From Rhodococcus sp. Leaf247 (GTDB lineage: Bacteria; Actinomycetota; Actinomycetes; Mycobacteriales; Mycobacteriaceae), in contig NZ_LMRP01000002.1 of assembly GCF_001426185.1 (NCBI RefSeq), positions 1,008,144 through 1,072,143 on the forward strand: DNA of 64,000 bases, in the 5' to 3' direction. A model generated the notes under the pieces. It searched no databases. It saw nothing but the letters and a program-made list of their open reading frames with translations, and had not been told where the DNA came from. Positions 37,074 to 47,624 of this stretch are shown here, one piece after another; positions within the stretch are counted from its first letter, which is position 1, and every line of letters begins with the position of its first letter. Both the position numbers and the translations under genes were made by a program.

Positions 37074-37978
37074 GTCGCGTCGCCGTCCGAGGACGGCCAC
37101 TCCGCCAACTCGGCTGCCACCCGCGCGGTGCTGTCCAGGAACGTCCGCAGGGTCGCGTCGGGGTTCTCCGACTGCCGGACCACCGAGTACGGGAGGACGA
37201 ATTCGCCGAGCGCGGTGTCGAAATAGGCGGCCTCGGGTTCGACTGTCGCAGTGTCGAATCCGTCGGGCTGGGGGTAGGCGTAGGAGTAGAAGATGCCCTC
37301 CGATGCGCCTCCTGGCCAGTAGCCGGCGCTCGAGACCTCGTCGCTGTAGGCCTCGTGCATCACCCAGTCCGGGCAGTTCGGCACGCCGCCGGGGTGCTGC
37401 GCCGCGCGTCGACCCGAGAAGCGGGTCACCGCGAGATCGAAAGCACCCCAGAAGAAGTGGGACGGGCTCGTCTTGCCGCGGAAGTCACCGCGGAACGCCG
37501 AGAACACCCTGTCGGCGGACACCAGCGACATCCAGTACCGGTGCATCGCGTCGGCGTCGTAGCTGCTGTGCACCGTGTCTTCCGCGAACGGGATCGCCGG
37601 GTCGACCTCGACGGGTGATCCCATGATCGTCACCTCGATCCCGAGGGCGCGCAGATGCTCGAACAGTTCGTCGTGGAAGCTCGCCACGGTGCGCGCCCGC
37701 AGTTCCAGCTCCCGGGAGGTGCCCTGCGTCGTCGCGACGATCAGCCGGTGACGGACGAAGTCGAACCTGATTTCCACACCCATGGTGCGGTACGGCATCA
37801 ACGACGTCGTCAGTCCGGTCGCGTCGACGTAGAAGGTGACGTTCCACCAGTGGTTGACGTGCGGCGACAATGCCATCCGCACCTTTCCGACGATCTGTGT
37901 CCACATGTGCACGGTGTCGCGTGTGTCCTGCCAGGAGGCGACGTCGAGCTCGGGCCAGGGTTCGAACTCTGGTGACAC
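37049..37978 (-). CDS. DUF5996-family protein
   Basis: A 309-aa soluble protein, recognised as DUF5996 from the opening EPWPELDVASWQDTRDTVHMW, the segment HVNHWWNVTFYVDATGL and the later GIFYSYAYPQPDGF. Function unknown; no transmembrane or signal sequence. GTG start at 37978 with GGAAAGGA 7 bases upstream. The 3' end overlaps the convergent SDR gene by 25 bp. Confidence 0.8.
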   Translation of the reverse strand: MSPEFEPWPELDVASWQDTRDTVHMWTQIVGKVRMALSPHVNHWWNVTFYVDATGLTTSLMPYRTMGVEIRFDFVRHRLIVATTQGTSRELELRARTVASFHDELFEHLRALGIEVTIMGSPVEVDPAIPFAEDTVHSSYDADAMHRYWMSLVSADRVFSAFRGDFRGKTSPSHFFWGAFDLAVTRFSGRRAAQHPGGVPNCPDWVMHEAYSDEVSSAGYWPGGASEGIFYSYAYPQPDGFDTATVEPEAAYFDTALGEFVLPYSVVRQSENPDATLRTFLDSTARVAAELAEWPSSDGDATQGRIEST

Positions 37979-38026
37979 GGGCGTCCTTTCCGAGAAGATT
38001 CTGCGATCACGGTGGACGATATCCCC

Positions 38027-38977
38027 ATGACGACGATTGCTCCCCTCGGTCTGCACCACGTCACCGCCATCGCCTCCGATCCCGGCCGGAACGTCGAGTT
38101 CTACACGCGAGTGCTCGGCCTCCGGTTGGTGAAGCAGACGGTGAACTTCGACGACCCCGGCACGTACCACCTGTACTACGGCGACGAGCACGGGAGCCCG
38201 TCGTCCCTGATCACCTTCTTCCCGTGGAAGGACGTCGAGCGAGGGCGGCAAGGAACGGGTCTGGCCACCTCGACCGCGTTCAGCGTGCCGGGGTCGTCCC
38301 TGTCCTTCTGGCACGACCGTCTCCGAGCGATGAACGTCCGCGTCGACGATCCGGTCACGCGGGGCGACGACGAGGTACTGCGCCTGTACGACCACGACGG
38401 GATGGTCCTCGACCTCGTCGCGTCCGACGGGGACACCCGCTCCGGCTGGGACGGCGTGGGATCGATCCCCGCGGAACACGCGGTGCGCGGACTGCACTCG
38501 GTGACGCTGACCGAGAAGACGCTCGACGCCACGGCCGAACTCCTCACCGGACGCATGAGCATGACCGTCGCGAGCGAAGCGTCGGGCAGCGCGCGGTTCG
38601 CGATGTCGTCGGGCGGCGCCGGCGCACTGGTCGACGTCGCCGCCGACCGCGCCGACAAAGGCCTGCAAGCAGGCGGAACAGTCCACCACGTGGCCTTCCG
38701 CGCACCCGATCACGAGACGCTGACGGCGTGGCGCGCCGAGCTGCTCGACAGCGGCGCGCATGTCACGGAGATCCTCGACCGGCAGTACTTCCAGTCGATC
38801 TACTTCCGCGAACCCGGCGGCGTCCTGTTCGAGATCGCGACGGAGGCCCCCGGCTTCGACGTCGACGAGCCGCTCCTCGAACTCGGCAAGTCGCTCAAAC
38901 TGCCGCCGTGGCTCGAACCGACGCGGGAACAGATCCAGCAGAACCTGCCGGCGCTGCCCCCGAGCGACGAGTCGTGA
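38027..38977 (+). CDS. Ring-cleaving-dioxygenase-type VOC protein (two-module glyoxalase fold)
   Basis: A 316-aa protein with two VOC modules. The first begins LGLHHVTAIASDPGRNVEFY and the second RGLHSVTLTEKTLDATAELL, with metal-binding His and Glu in HHVAFRAPDHET and GVLFEIATEAPGFDVDE. This matches the family named 'ring-cleaving dioxygenase', often linked to hydroquinone-type cleavage. The ATG at 38027 is preferred to the GTG five codons earlier. Its stop overlaps the next gene (GTGA), so both are co-expressed. Confidence 0.87.
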   Translation: MTTIAPLGLHHVTAIASDPGRNVEFYTRVLGLRLVKQTVNFDDPGTYHLYYGDEHGSPSSLITFFPWKDVERGRQGTGLATSTAFSVPGSSLSFWHDRLRAMNVRVDDPVTRGDDEVLRLYDHDGMVLDLVASDGDTRSGWDGVGSIPAEHAVRGLHSVTLTEKTLDATAELLTGRMSMTVASEASGSARFAMSSGGAGALVDVAADRADKGLQAGGTVHHVAFRAPDHETLTAWRAELLDSGAHVTEILDRQYFQSIYFREPGGVLFEIATEAPGFDVDEPLLELGKSLKLPPWLEPTREQIQQNLPALPPSDES

Positions 38978-39603
38978 CCTGGACCGAGGTGACCGACAGC
39001 GACCAGCTGACGGCGATGTACGGCACCCCGTCCTTCCGCGCCGCGCACAAGGACCGTCCGAGGCTTCATCCGCTCGATCGGGACTTCCTCGCGGCGTCGC
39101 CGTTCTGCCTGGTGGCGACCGCCGACGACACCGGGCGGTGCGACGTCTCCCCGAAAGGCGACCCGGCGGGCTCGCTGGTCCACGTCCTCGACGACGCGAC
39201 CATCGCGTTGGCGGAGAGGCCGGGCAACAAGCGCATGGACGGCTACCGCAACGTCCTGCTCAACCCGTTCGTCGGCCTCGACTTCCTGGTGCCCGGCCGA
39301 GGCGACACCCTGCGCATCAACGGCCGCGCGCGCCTGATCTCGGATGCACCGTTCTTCGACGACCTCGTCGTCAAGGGGCACCGGCCGATCCTGTGTCTGG
39401 TCGTCGACATCGAGCAGATCTTCCACCACTGCGCGAAGGCGTTCATGCGCTCGCGGCTGTGGGAACCCGAGACGTGGAACCCGTCCGTTCTTCCCACGGT
39501 GGCCGAGATGACGAAGATCCTGATCCCGGAGTCCCCCGAATCCCTCGACCAGCTCCGGGAGTACTACGGGCCCGCGTACGAGGAGTCGCTGTACCGGTCC
39601 TAG
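38974..39603 (+). CDS. PPOX-class flavoprotein (MSMEG_1061 family)
   Basis: A 209-aa FMN-binding protein of the pyridoxamine-phosphate-oxidase fold. PFCLVATADDTGRCDVSPKGDP and RPGNKRMDGYRNVLLNPFVG are the conserved strands that hold FMN, and FHHCAKAFMRSRLWEPETW is typical of the MSMEG_1061 group. Probably F420- or FMN-dependent. GTG start overlaps the stop of the VOC gene. Confidence 0.87.
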   Translation: MTWTEVTDSDQLTAMYGTPSFRAAHKDRPRLHPLDRDFLAASPFCLVATADDTGRCDVSPKGDPAGSLVHVLDDATIALAERPGNKRMDGYRNVLLNPFVGLDFLVPGRGDTLRINGRARLISDAPFFDDLVVKGHRPILCLVVDIEQIFHHCAKAFMRSRLWEPETWNPSVLPTVAEMTKILIPESPESLDQLREYYGPAYEESLYRS

Positions 39604-39620
39604 ATTTCCGTCACGGGGGT

Positions 39621-40025
39621 ATGGTTCGCCTCGTGGCGAATGCGACGCTGTCGGTGCTGGTCTACAGCAGTCACGCCCGCACGCGCGACGCCGTCCACGG
39701 CGCTCTGGGCCGGCGTCCACACCCCGACCTCCCCGAAATCGAGTACCTCGACGTCGCTACCGCGCCCGTCGTCCTCGAGCGGTTGGACCGCGGCGGCGTC
39801 GACCTGGTCATCCTCGACGGCGAATCCGCTCCCGTCGGCGGCATGGGGCTGGCCAAGCAGCTGCGCGACGAGATCGACCCATGTCCACCACTTCTCGTGA
39901 TCACCGGCCGCCCCGACGACGCGTGGCTCGCCACGTGGTCGCGCGCCGACGCGTCGGTCACGCATCCGATCGACCCGCTCGAACTCTCGCGCGCCGTGGT
40001 GTCGCTGCTCCGCCCTCCTGCCTGA
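39621..40025 (+). CDS. Rv3143-like receiver-domain protein upstream of nuo
   Basis: A 134-aa single receiver-like domain with no output domain. The text VDLVILDGESAPVGGMGLA holds an Asp where the phosphorylated residue normally is. The N-terminal acidic pair is absent (VLVYSSHAR) and the usual Lys of the C-terminal 'KP' is His in THPIDP, so it is probably a degenerate receiver that is not phosphorylated in the normal way. M. tuberculosis Rv3143 holds the same place next to nuoA. A shorter start at GTG 39633 is possible. A 146-bp gap separates it from nuoA. Confidence 0.8.
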   Translation: MVRLVANATLSVLVYSSHARTRDAVHGALGRRPHPDLPEIEYLDVATAPVVLERLDRGGVDLVILDGESAPVGGMGLAKQLRDEIDPCPPLLVITGRPDDAWLATWSRADASVTHPIDPLELSRAVVSLLRPPA

Positions 40026-40097
40026 GGTCACCGATCCGTTGCGATTGTCGTGACAACGCTCGAAATCAGACCCATCGCGCCGTCGAACGTCCTACTG

Positions 40098-40113
40098 TGT
40101 GGCACAGGTCACT
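40098..40113 (+). promoter_or_regulatory. Weak CRP/GlxR-like site before nuoA
   Basis: tgtggcacaggtcact matches TGTGA-N6-TCACA at 8 of 10 positions and lies about 60 bp before the nuoA ATG, in the only intergenic gap at the head of the operon. It overlaps a possible -10 (tactgt, 40093-40098). Found by eye; a coincidental match cannot be excluded. Confidence 0.3.
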
Positions 40114-40171
40114 TCCACTGATGGTTTCGACTCCCTCGGGAGCCGACACGACAGGCAGGAGTTCGAGCGGC

Positions 40172-40531
40172 ATGAATGCTTATGTGCCAGTCCTCGTACT
40201 CGGTGTGATCGCTGTCGCCTTCGCCGTGTTCTCGGTCTTCGTCGCGTCCGCGGTGGGCCCGAAGCGCTACAACCGCGCCAAACTCGATGCCTACGAATGC
40301 GGCGTCGAGCCCACACCGCAGCATCCGGGTGGTGGCCGATTTCCGGTCAAGTTCTACCTCACCGCAATGCTTTTCATCATTTTCGACATCGAGATCGTGT
40401 TCCTCTACCCGTGGGCTGTGCACTTCGAGGCGCTGGGCGTCTTCGGCTTGGCTGCGATGGCCCTCTTCATCGTCAACGTTTCCGTCGCCTACGCATACGA
40501 GTGGCGTCGTGGAGGTCTCAGCTGGGACTGA
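40172..40531 (+). CDS. nuoA: NADH-quinone oxidoreductase subunit A
   Basis: A 119-aa membrane subunit of respiratory complex I with three helices. The conserved loop YECGVEPTPQHPGGGRFPVK (about 42-61) lies between helices one and two, and IIFDIEIVFLYPWA is the family signature in helix two. First gene of a complete 14-gene nuo operon; nuoB starts 27 bp later. Confidence 0.96.
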   Translation: MNAYVPVLVLGVIAVAFAVFSVFVASAVGPKRYNRAKLDAYECGVEPTPQHPGGGRFPVKFYLTAMLFIIFDIEIVFLYPWAVHFEALGVFGLAAMALFIVNVSVAYAYEWRRGGLSWD

Positions 40532-40558
40532 TCCACACGTCGTGGAAGAAGTGATCGA

Positions 40559-41109
<551 letters not shown>

Positions 41110-41113
<4 letters not shown>

Positions 41114-41757
41114 GCACCCGGGGGCCGCGAGGCATGTTCGGCGTCCGCGGATCGGGCGACGTGTCCGGGTACGGTCGACTGGCGCCGCCGAAACCCCGAC
41201 ACGACACCGCAACTCGACCTTTCGACGGTTCCTTCGAGGACGTCGCCGTCGCACTCGACCGGGCGCTGGGCGGGCACCTGTCCGATGCCGTGGAACGAGC
41301 CGTCGTCCACCGCGGCGAACTCACCTTCCACATTGCGCGGACCCACCTTCCGTCCGTGGCCTCGGCATTGCGCGACGACGCGGCTCTGCGCTACGAACTC
41401 TGTCTCGGAGTCAGCGGGGTGCATCGTCCCGACGACGCGGGTCGTGAACTGCACGCCGTGTACCACCTGCAGTCCATCACCCACGGACGCCGTCTGCGTC
41501 TCGAAGTGTCGGTGCCCGAGTCGGATCCGCATATTCCCTCCCTGTGCGGCATCTATCCCACCACCGACTGGCACGAGCGCGAGACGTACGACTTCTTCGG
41601 CATCGAATTCGACGGCCACCCGTCGTTGACACGTATCCAGATGCCGGACGACTGGGCGGGTCACCCGCAGCGCAAGGACTATCCACTGGGCGGAATCCCT
41701 GTCGAATTCAAGGGCGCGCAGATTCCTCCCCCCGATCAGCGCAGGTCGTACAACTGA
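41110..41757 (+). CDS. nuoC: NADH-quinone oxidoreductase subunit C
   Basis: A 215-aa 30-kDa subunit of the peripheral arm. The signature [20 protein letters not shown] and the terminal RKDYPLGG are present. A ~40-residue N-terminal extension ([20 protein letters not shown]) is common in actinobacteria. The TGA overlaps the nuoD ATG (TGATG). Not fused to nuoD as in some proteobacteria. Confidence 0.96.
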
Positions 41758-43067
41758 TGACACTCGAGAAGGATCACGACACACCGACCGTCTACACCGC
41801 GTCGGGACAGGACTGGGACGAGATCGTCGATCTGGCCGGCACCGCCGGTGAGGAGCGCATCGTCGTCAACATGGGTCCCCAGCACCCGTCGACGCACGGA
41901 GTGCTGCGCCTGATCCTCGAGATAGAGGGCGAGACGGTGACCGAAGCGCGGTGCGGAATCGGCTACCTGCACACCGGTATCGAGAAGAACCTGGAGTACC
42001 GCAACTGGACTCAGGGCGTCACCTATGTGACACGGATGGACTACCTGTCGCCGTTCTTCAACGAGACCGCCTACTGCCTGGGCGTCGAGAAGTTGCTCGG
42101 GATCACCGACGACATTCCCGAGCGCGCGACGGTGGTGCGTGTCCTGCTGATGGAGCTCAATCGAATCTCCTCGCACCTGGTGGCGCTGGCGACCGGCGGC
42201 ATGGAACTCGGCGCCGTCACCGCCATGCTGTTCGGCTTCCGGGAGCGGGAACTGATCCTCGACATCTTCGAGACGATCACGGGCCTGCGCATGAACCACG
42301 CCTTCATCCGCCCCGGCGGGCTGGCCATGGACCTTCCGGACGACGCGGTACCCAAGATCCGGGACCTGCTGACGCTGTTGCCGGTTCGACTGCGGGACAT
42401 GGGTGCGATGCTCGACGACAACCCCATCTGGAAGGGGCGGACCCGCGGCATCGGTTTCCTCGATCTGACGGGGTGCATGGCGCTCGGAGTGACCGGCCCA
42501 GTTCTCCGCGCCACCGGACTGCCGCACGACCTGCGGCGCGCGGAGCCGTACTGCGGGTACGAGAACTACGAGTTCGACGTGATCACCGAGCAGGAAAGCG
42601 ACTGCTACGCGCGCTATCTCATCCGTGTCGACGAGATGACGGAGTCACTGAAGATCGTCGAGCAGTGCCTGGACGCCCTGCGGCCGGGGCCCGTGATGAT
42701 CTCGGACAAGAAGATCGCATGGCCGGCGGATCTGGTCTCCGAATCCGACGGATTGGGCAACTCCCGCGAACACGTCGCGAAGATCATGGACGGGTCCATG
42801 GAATCGCTCATCCACCATTTCAAGCTGGTGACCGAGGGAATCCGCGTGCCCGCGGGTCAGGTGTACGTGGCCGTCGAGTCGCCACGCGGCGAGTTGGGCG
42901 TGCACATGGTGTCCGACGGCGGCTCGAGACCGTATCGGGTCCATTTCCGCGATCCGTCGTTCACCAATCTCCAGGCAGTGGCCGCTATGTGCGAGGGAGG
43001 CATGGTGTCCGACGTCATCGCCTCGGTGGCCAGTATCGATCCGGTCATGGGTGGGGTGGATCGATGA
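41757..43067 (+). CDS. nuoD: NADH-quinone oxidoreductase subunit D
   Basis: A 436-aa 49-kDa subunit that forms the quinone pocket with Nuo[16 protein letters not shown] holds the quinone-contact His, and the [14 protein letters not shown] and [14 protein letters not shown] segments are conserved. The ATG overlaps the nuoC stop, and its own stop overlaps the nuoE start (ATGA). Confidence 0.97.
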   Translation: MTLEKDHDTPTVYTASGQDWDEIVDLAGTAGEERIVVNMGPQHPSTHGVLRLILEIEGETVTEARCGIGYLHTGIEKNLEYRNWTQGVTYVTRMDYLSPFFNETAYCLGVEKLLGITDDIPERATVVRVLLMELNRISSHLVALATGGMELGAVTAMLFGFRERELILDIFETITGLRMNHAFIRPGGLAMDLPDDAVPKIRDLLTLLPVRLRDMGAMLDDNPIWKGRTRGIGFLDLTGCMALGVTGPVLRATGLPHDLRRAEPYCGYENYEFDVITEQESDCYARYLIRVDEMTESLKIVEQCLDALRPGPVMISDKKIAWPADLVSESDGLGNSREHVAKIMDGSMESLIHHFKLVTEGIRVPAGQVYVAVESPRGELGVHMVSDGGSRPYRVHFRDPSFTNLQAVAAMCEGGMVSDVIASVASIDPVMGGVDR

Positions 43068-43960
43068 GCAGCGGGAAGGCCGGAGGCCGGCCGGAATCGA
43101 GCGGGAAGGCCGGAGGCCGGCCGGAATCGAGCATGCACGAACCGGTGTTCGTGGCGTTCGGGCCGAAGCCGGAGGAACGGGTTCAGCTGGTGCAGCCGGG
43201 TGCCCGACGCAGCTATCCCGACGCGGTGCTGGGCCGACTCACTCGTGATGCGGCGGAGATCATCGCGCGCTATCCCCACCCGCGGTCGGCCATCATCCCG
43301 ATCCTCCATCTCCTGCAGGCCGAGGACGGCTATCTCACTCCCGCGGCGATCGACTTCTGTTCCGACACCCTGTCGTTGACGGGGGCCGAGGTCGCGGCGG
43401 TGGCGACGTTCTATTCGATGTACCGACGCGAACCCACCGCGAACTACCTCGTCGGGGTCTGCACCAACACGTTGTGCGCGGTGATGGGCGGCGACGCCAT
43501 CTACGACGCGCTGACCGAGCACCTCGACGGCGACGATGCGATCACCCTCGAGCACATCGAGTGCAATGCCGCCTGCGATTACGCGCCGGTGGTGATGGTC
43601 AACTGGGAATTCTTCGACAACCAGACGCCCGAGTCGGCGCGAACACTCGTCGACGATCTGCGGTCGGGCGCTCCCGTGACACCGACACGCGGCGCGACTC
43701 TGTGTACGTTCCGCGAGACGTCGCGCATTCTCGCCGGGTTCCCCGATCCTCGACCGGGCGCCGGGGGCACCGCCACCGCGGGACCGGCCACCCTGGCCGG
43801 CCTGACGATCGCCCGCGAACGGGGAATGGCAGCACCCTCGACGGACGACCGCCGAGCCGAGGTGCCCGCGCCGGACGCGGCAGCGGTGCCCACCGATTCC
43901 ACCCGCGACAAGCCGGCGCCCGCACCGTCCGCCGACGTTCCGAAGGGACCACGGCCGTGA
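43064..43960 (+). CDS. nuoE: NADH-quinone oxidoreductase subunit E (with N-terminal repeat and long C-terminal tail)
   Basis: A 298-aa subunit carrying 2Fe-2S cluster N1a. Ligands fall in [12 protein letters not shown] and [11 protein letters not shown]. Two unusual additions are seen. The N-terminus is a perfect duplication of [10 protein letters not shown] encoded by a 30-bp tandem repeat (43070-43129). The C-terminal ~95 residues after the FRETSRIL segment are Ala/Pro-rich and look disordered. A start at the ATG 43133, after the repeat, would give an ordinary N-terminus, but the ATGA overlap with nuoD favours the first start. Confidence 0.93.
   Translation: MSSGKAGGRPESSGKAGGRPESSMHEPVFVAFGPKPEERVQLVQPGARRSYPDAVLGRLTRDAAEIIARYPHPRSAIIPILHLLQAEDGYLTPAAIDFCSDTLSLTGAEVAAVATFYSMYRREPTANYLVGVCTNTLCAVMGGDAIYDALTEHLDGDDAITLEHIECNAACDYAPVVMVNWEFFDNQTPESARTLVDDLRSGAPVTPTRGATLCTFRETSRILAGFPDPRPGAGGTATAGPATLAGLTIARERGMAAPSTDDRRAEVPAPDAAAVPTDSTRDKPAPAPSADVPKGPRP
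43070..43129 (+). repeat. Perfect 30-bp tandem duplication in the 5' end of nuoE
   Basis: Two identical 30-bp units lie head to tail (43070-43099 and 43100-43129), and the first three bases of a third follow. Each unit contains the palindrome ggccggcc. The length is a multiple of three, so the frame is kept and ten residues are duplicated. Replication slippage is the likely cause. Confidence 0.9.
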
Positions 43961-45273
43961 CGCTGACCCCCGTGCTGAGCCGCTACTGGGACGAACCCGA
44001 GTCCTGGACTCTGGAGACCTATCTCCGACACGGAGGTTACGACGGCCTGCGGGCGGCGCTGTCCTCCGCGCCCGACGAGGTGATCGCCACCGTCAAGGAG
44101 TCTGGTCTGCGCGGCCGCGGTGGCGCCGGATTCCCGACGGGCATGAAGTGGAGTTTCATCCCGCAGGACGGTCCGACACCCGCGGACCAGACAGTGCCGC
44201 ACTATCTGGTGGTCAACGCGGACGAGTCGGAGCCCGGCACGTGCAAGGACATGCCGCTGCTGATGGCCACTCCGCACGTGCTGGTCGAGGGCATCATCAT
44301 CGCCGCGTACGCCATCCGGTCCACGCGCGCCTTCATCTATCTCCGCGGCGAGGTGGTTCCGGTGCTCCGGCGACTGCAGACCGCGGTCGCGGAGGCGTAC
44401 GACGCCGGGTACCTGGGCAGGGACATCCAGGGGTCGGGCTTCGATCTCGACCTCGTCGTCCATGCCGGCGCCGGTGCCTACATCTGCGGCGAGGAGACCG
44501 CCCTTCTCGATTCGCTCGAGGGGCGACGCGGCCAGCCCCGGCTGCGGCCGCCCTTCCCCGCGGTGGCCGGCCTCTACGCAAGTCCGACCGTCGTCAACAA
44601 TGTGGAATCCATTGCGAGCGTGCCGTCCATTCTGGCGAACGGGACGCAGTGGTTCCGGTCGATGGGGAGCGAGAAGTCGCCCGGGTTCACGCTGTATTCC
44701 CTCTCGGGGCACGTGACCACGCCCGGCCAGTACGAGGCCCCTCTCGGAATCACGTTGCGCGAGTTGCTCGATCTCGCGGGCGGTGTGCGCGCCGGTCATC
44801 GTCTGAAGTTCTGGACTCCCGGTGGATCGTCGACGCCGATCTTCACCGACGAGCACCTCGACGTACCCCTGGACTACGAGGGCGTCAGCGCCGCCGGGTC
44901 CATGTTGGGAACCAAGGCTCTGCAGATCTTCGACGAGACCACGTGCGTGGTCCGCGCCGTGCGGCGGTGGAGCGAGTTCTACGCCCACGAGTCCTGCGGC
45001 AAGTGCACCCCGTGCCGTGAGGGCACGTACTGGTTGGTGCAGATCCTGGCACGGCTCGAGAACGGCACCGGGTCGGAGGGCGATCTGCAGAAGCTGCTCG
45101 ACGTCGCGGACAGCATCCTCGGAAAGTCGTTCTGCGCCTTGGGCGACGGTGCCGCCAGTCCCATCGTGTCCTCGATCGCGCATTTCCGTGACGAGTACGT
45201 CGCCCATGTCGAGCAGGGCGGATGCCCGTTCGACCCGCATCTCTCCACCCTGATGGCAGGTGAGTACGCGTGA
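43957..45273 (+). CDS. nuoF: NADH-quinone oxidoreductase subunit F
   Basis: A 438-aa NADH-oxidising subunit with FMN and 4Fe-4S cluster N3. [16 protein letters not shown] (about 52-67) binds [23 protein letters not shown] binds NADH, and [14 protein letters not shown] with a later Cys in SFCALGDGA bind the cluster. GTG start overlaps the nuoE stop; the stop overlaps the nuoG start (GTGA). Confidence 0.97.
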   Translation: MTLTPVLSRYWDEPESWTLETYLRHGGYDGLRAALSSAPDEVIATVKESGLRGRGGAGFPTGMKWSFIPQDGPTPADQTVPHYLVVNADESEPGTCKDMPLLMATPHVLVEGIIIAAYAIRSTRAFIYLRGEVVPVLRRLQTAVAEAYDAGYLGRDIQGSGFDLDLVVHAGAGAYICGEETALLDSLEGRRGQPRLRPPFPAVAGLYASPTVVNNVESIASVPSILANGTQWFRSMGSEKSPGFTLYSLSGHVTTPGQYEAPLGITLRELLDLAGGVRAGHRLKFWTPGGSSTPIFTDEHLDVPLDYEGVSAAGSMLGTKALQIFDETTCVVRAVRRWSEFYAHESCGKCTPCREGTYWLVQILARLENGTGSEGDLQKLLDVADSILGKSFCALGDGAASPIVSSIAHFRDEYVAHVEQGGCPFDPHLSTLMAGEYA

Positions 45274-47624
45274 CCGCAGTACAGCAGAGCACGGTGGACA
45301 TCACGATCGACGGCGTGCCCATGACGGTTCCGAAGGGCACGTTGGTCATTCGTGCCGCCGAGATGCTGGGCATTCAGATCCCCCGGTTCTGCGACCACCC
45401 GCTCCTCGACCCGGTCGGAGCGTGCCGGCAGTGCCTCGTCGACGTCGAAGGTCAGCGGAAACCGTTGGCGTCGTGCACGACCACCGTGTCCGACGGCATG
45501 ATCGTCAGGACGCAGCACAGTTCGGAGATCGCCGAGAAGGCGCAGCGCGGTGTCATGGAACTGCTTCTGATCAACCACCCCCTCGATTGCCCCGTCTGCG
45601 ACAAGGGCGGCGAGTGCCCCCTGCAGAACCAGGCCATGTCGTCCGGGCGCACGGAGTCCCGGTTCACCGAGACCAAACGCACCTACCCCAAACCCGTTCC
45701 GCTGTCGACGGAAGTCCTGCTCGATCGGGAGCGCTGCGTCCTGTGTGCCCGGTGCACGCGCTTCTCCGAGCAGATCGCGGGGGACCCCTTCATCGATCTA
45801 CTCGAACGCGGTGCGCTGCAACAGGTCGGGATCTACGGGGCCGAGCCGTTCGAGTCGTACTTCTCCGGCAACACCGTGCAGATCTGCCCGGTCGGGGCGT
45901 TGACCAACACCGCCTACCGCTTCCGCGCCCGGCCCTTCGACCTGGTGTCGACGCCCAGTGTGTGCGAGCACTGCGCCAGCGGGTGTTCCCAGCGCACCGA
46001 TCACCGTCGCGGCAAGGTCGTCCGCAGGCTCGCCGGGGACGATCCCGAGACCAACGAGGAGTGGACCTGCGACAAGGGCCGGTGGGCGTTCGCCTACGGC
46101 ACCCTCCCGGACCGTCTGACCACCCCGCTGGTGCGCCGCGCCGGCGGTGACCTCGAGCCGGCCTCGTGGCCGGAAGCGTTGGCCGTCGCGGCCCGCGGAC
46201 TGGCCGGCGCGAGGGGAGATGCCGGCGTCCTCACCGGCGGACGCCTCACCGTCGAGGACGCCTACGCCTACAGCAAGTTCACTCGGATCGCCCTGCACAG
46301 CAACGACATCGACTTCCGCGCGCGGGCATTGTCCGACGAGGAGACCGACTTCCTCACTGCCCGGGTCGCCGGTCGCGACATGGCAGTGACCTACTCGTCC
46401 CTCGAGGCGGCGCCGACCGTACTGCTCGTCTGCGTCGAGCCGGAGGAGGAGAGTCCGATCGTCTTCCTCCGCCTGCGCAAGGCCGTCCGACGCGGTGGTA
46501 CTCGCGTCGTCACGCTCGCACCGTTCACTTCGGCCGGCTCCCGCAAGATGTCGGCCGACGTCGTGCAGACGGTCCCCGGCCGCGAAGCCGCCGTGCTCGA
46601 CACCCTCGGGACCGAGACGGTCATCGGCGATACCGTCGTTCTGGTTGGCGAGCGCGCCGCCACCAGTCCCGGCGCCCTGGCCGCCGCCGTCCGACTGTCC
46701 GAGCGGACCGGCGCTCGTCTCGCATGGATCCCGCGCCGCGCCGGAGACCGCGGGGCGCTCGAAGCAGGGGCGCTTCCCACACTTCTGCACGGCGGGCGGC
46801 GTGTCGACGACGAGGATGCGCGGCAGGCCGTCGCAACCTCGTGGAACGCGTCCGATCTCCCCGAGCGTCCGGGTCGCGATGCCGCTGCGATGCTCGCCGG
46901 GTCCCTCGGTGCCCTGGTCGTCGCGGGTGTCGATCCGGACGACTTCCCCGACCCGGCGGCAGCCCGGGCAGGGCTGGAACGCGCACGGTTCGTCGTCGCA
47001 CTCGACATCCGCTCGAGTTCGGTCACCGCCATGGCCGACGTGGTGTTCCCCGTCGCCTCCGTCTCCGAGAAGTCCGGCTCATTTCTCGACTGGGAAGGAC
47101 GCCGGAAGACGTTCGAGGCCGCACTTCCCACCCCGTCCAGGATGTCCGACCTCCGCGTGCTCGATGCGCTGGCCTCGGAGATGGGCGTGCACCTCGGACT
47201 TCCGGATGCGGCCTCGGCTCGTCGGGAACTGGATGCGGCCGGGTCCGCAACGCGCGACTCGCACGTCGGCGCTCCGCAGCCCGTGCCGTCCATCGCCCTC
47301 GGGTCGGATTCCGCGGTGCTCGCGGGCTGGCACATGCTGCTCGACTCGGGTCGCCTGCAGGACGGGGAGGACGATCTCGCGGGTACGGCACGCACCCCCG
47401 TGGTCCGACTTTCCCCGAGCACCGCCTCGGATATCGGCGCCGCCGACGGTGACCCCGTCACCGTGTCCACGGCCTCGGGTGCGATCACTCTGCCGCTCCT
47501 GGTCACCGCGATGCCCGACCAGGTCGTCTGGCTCCCCCTGAACTCCGGACCGTCGCGCGTCGGCGTCGAACTCGGGGTCTCACCGGGCGCGACCGTCTCG
47601 ATCGCCGCCGGAGGTGAACGATGA
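45270..47624 (+). CDS. nuoG: NADH-quinone oxidoreductase subunit G
   Basis: A 784-aa 75-kDa subunit. The N-terminal ferredoxin domain binds 2Fe-2S N1b (Cys41, 52, 55, 69). N5 lies in [17 protein letters not shown] with its His ligand upstream, and N4 in CVLCARC...QICPVGAL. The extra N7 site CEHCASGC (about 230) with a Cys in TCDKGRW is also present, as in E. coli and Thermus. The C-terminal molybdopterin-like domain is shortened and degenerate, as usual. Confidence 0.96.
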   Translation: MTAVQQSTVDITIDGVPMTVPKGTLVIRAAEMLGIQIPRFCDHPLLDPVGACRQCLVDVEGQRKPLASCTTTVSDGMIVRTQHSSEIAEKAQRGVMELLLINHPLDCPVCDKGGECPLQNQAMSSGRTESRFTETKRTYPKPVPLSTEVLLDRERCVLCARCTRFSEQIAGDPFIDLLERGALQQVGIYGAEPFESYFSGNTVQICPVGALTNTAYRFRARPFDLVSTPSVCEHCASGCSQRTDHRRGKVVRRLAGDDPETNEEWTCDKGRWAFAYGTLPDRLTTPLVRRAGGDLEPASWPEALAVAARGLAGARGDAGVLTGGRLTVEDAYAYSKFTRIALHSNDIDFRARALSDEETDFLTARVAGRDMAVTYSSLEAAPTVLLVCVEPEEESPIVFLRLRKAVRRGGTRVVTLAPFTSAGSRKMSADVVQTVPGREAAVLDTLGTETVIGDTVVLVGERAATSPGALAAAVRLSERTGARLAWIPRRAGDRGALEAGALPTLLHGGRRVDDEDARQAVATSWNASDLPERPGRDAAAMLAGSLGALVVAGVDPDDFPDPAAARAGLERARFVVALDIRSSSVTAMADVVFPVASVSEKSGSFLDWEGRRKTFEAALPTPSRMSDLRVLDALASEMGVHLGLPDAASARRELDAAGSATRDSHVGAPQPVPSIALGSDSAVLAGWHMLLDSGRLQDGEDDLAGTARTPVVRLSPSTASDIGAADGDPVTVSTASGAITLPLLVTAMPDQVVWLPLNSGPSRVGVELGVSPGATVSIAAGGER

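Noticed and set aside
43070..43129. Possible CRISPR-like repeats
   Set aside because: Only two units, directly adjacent, in frame and with no spacers.
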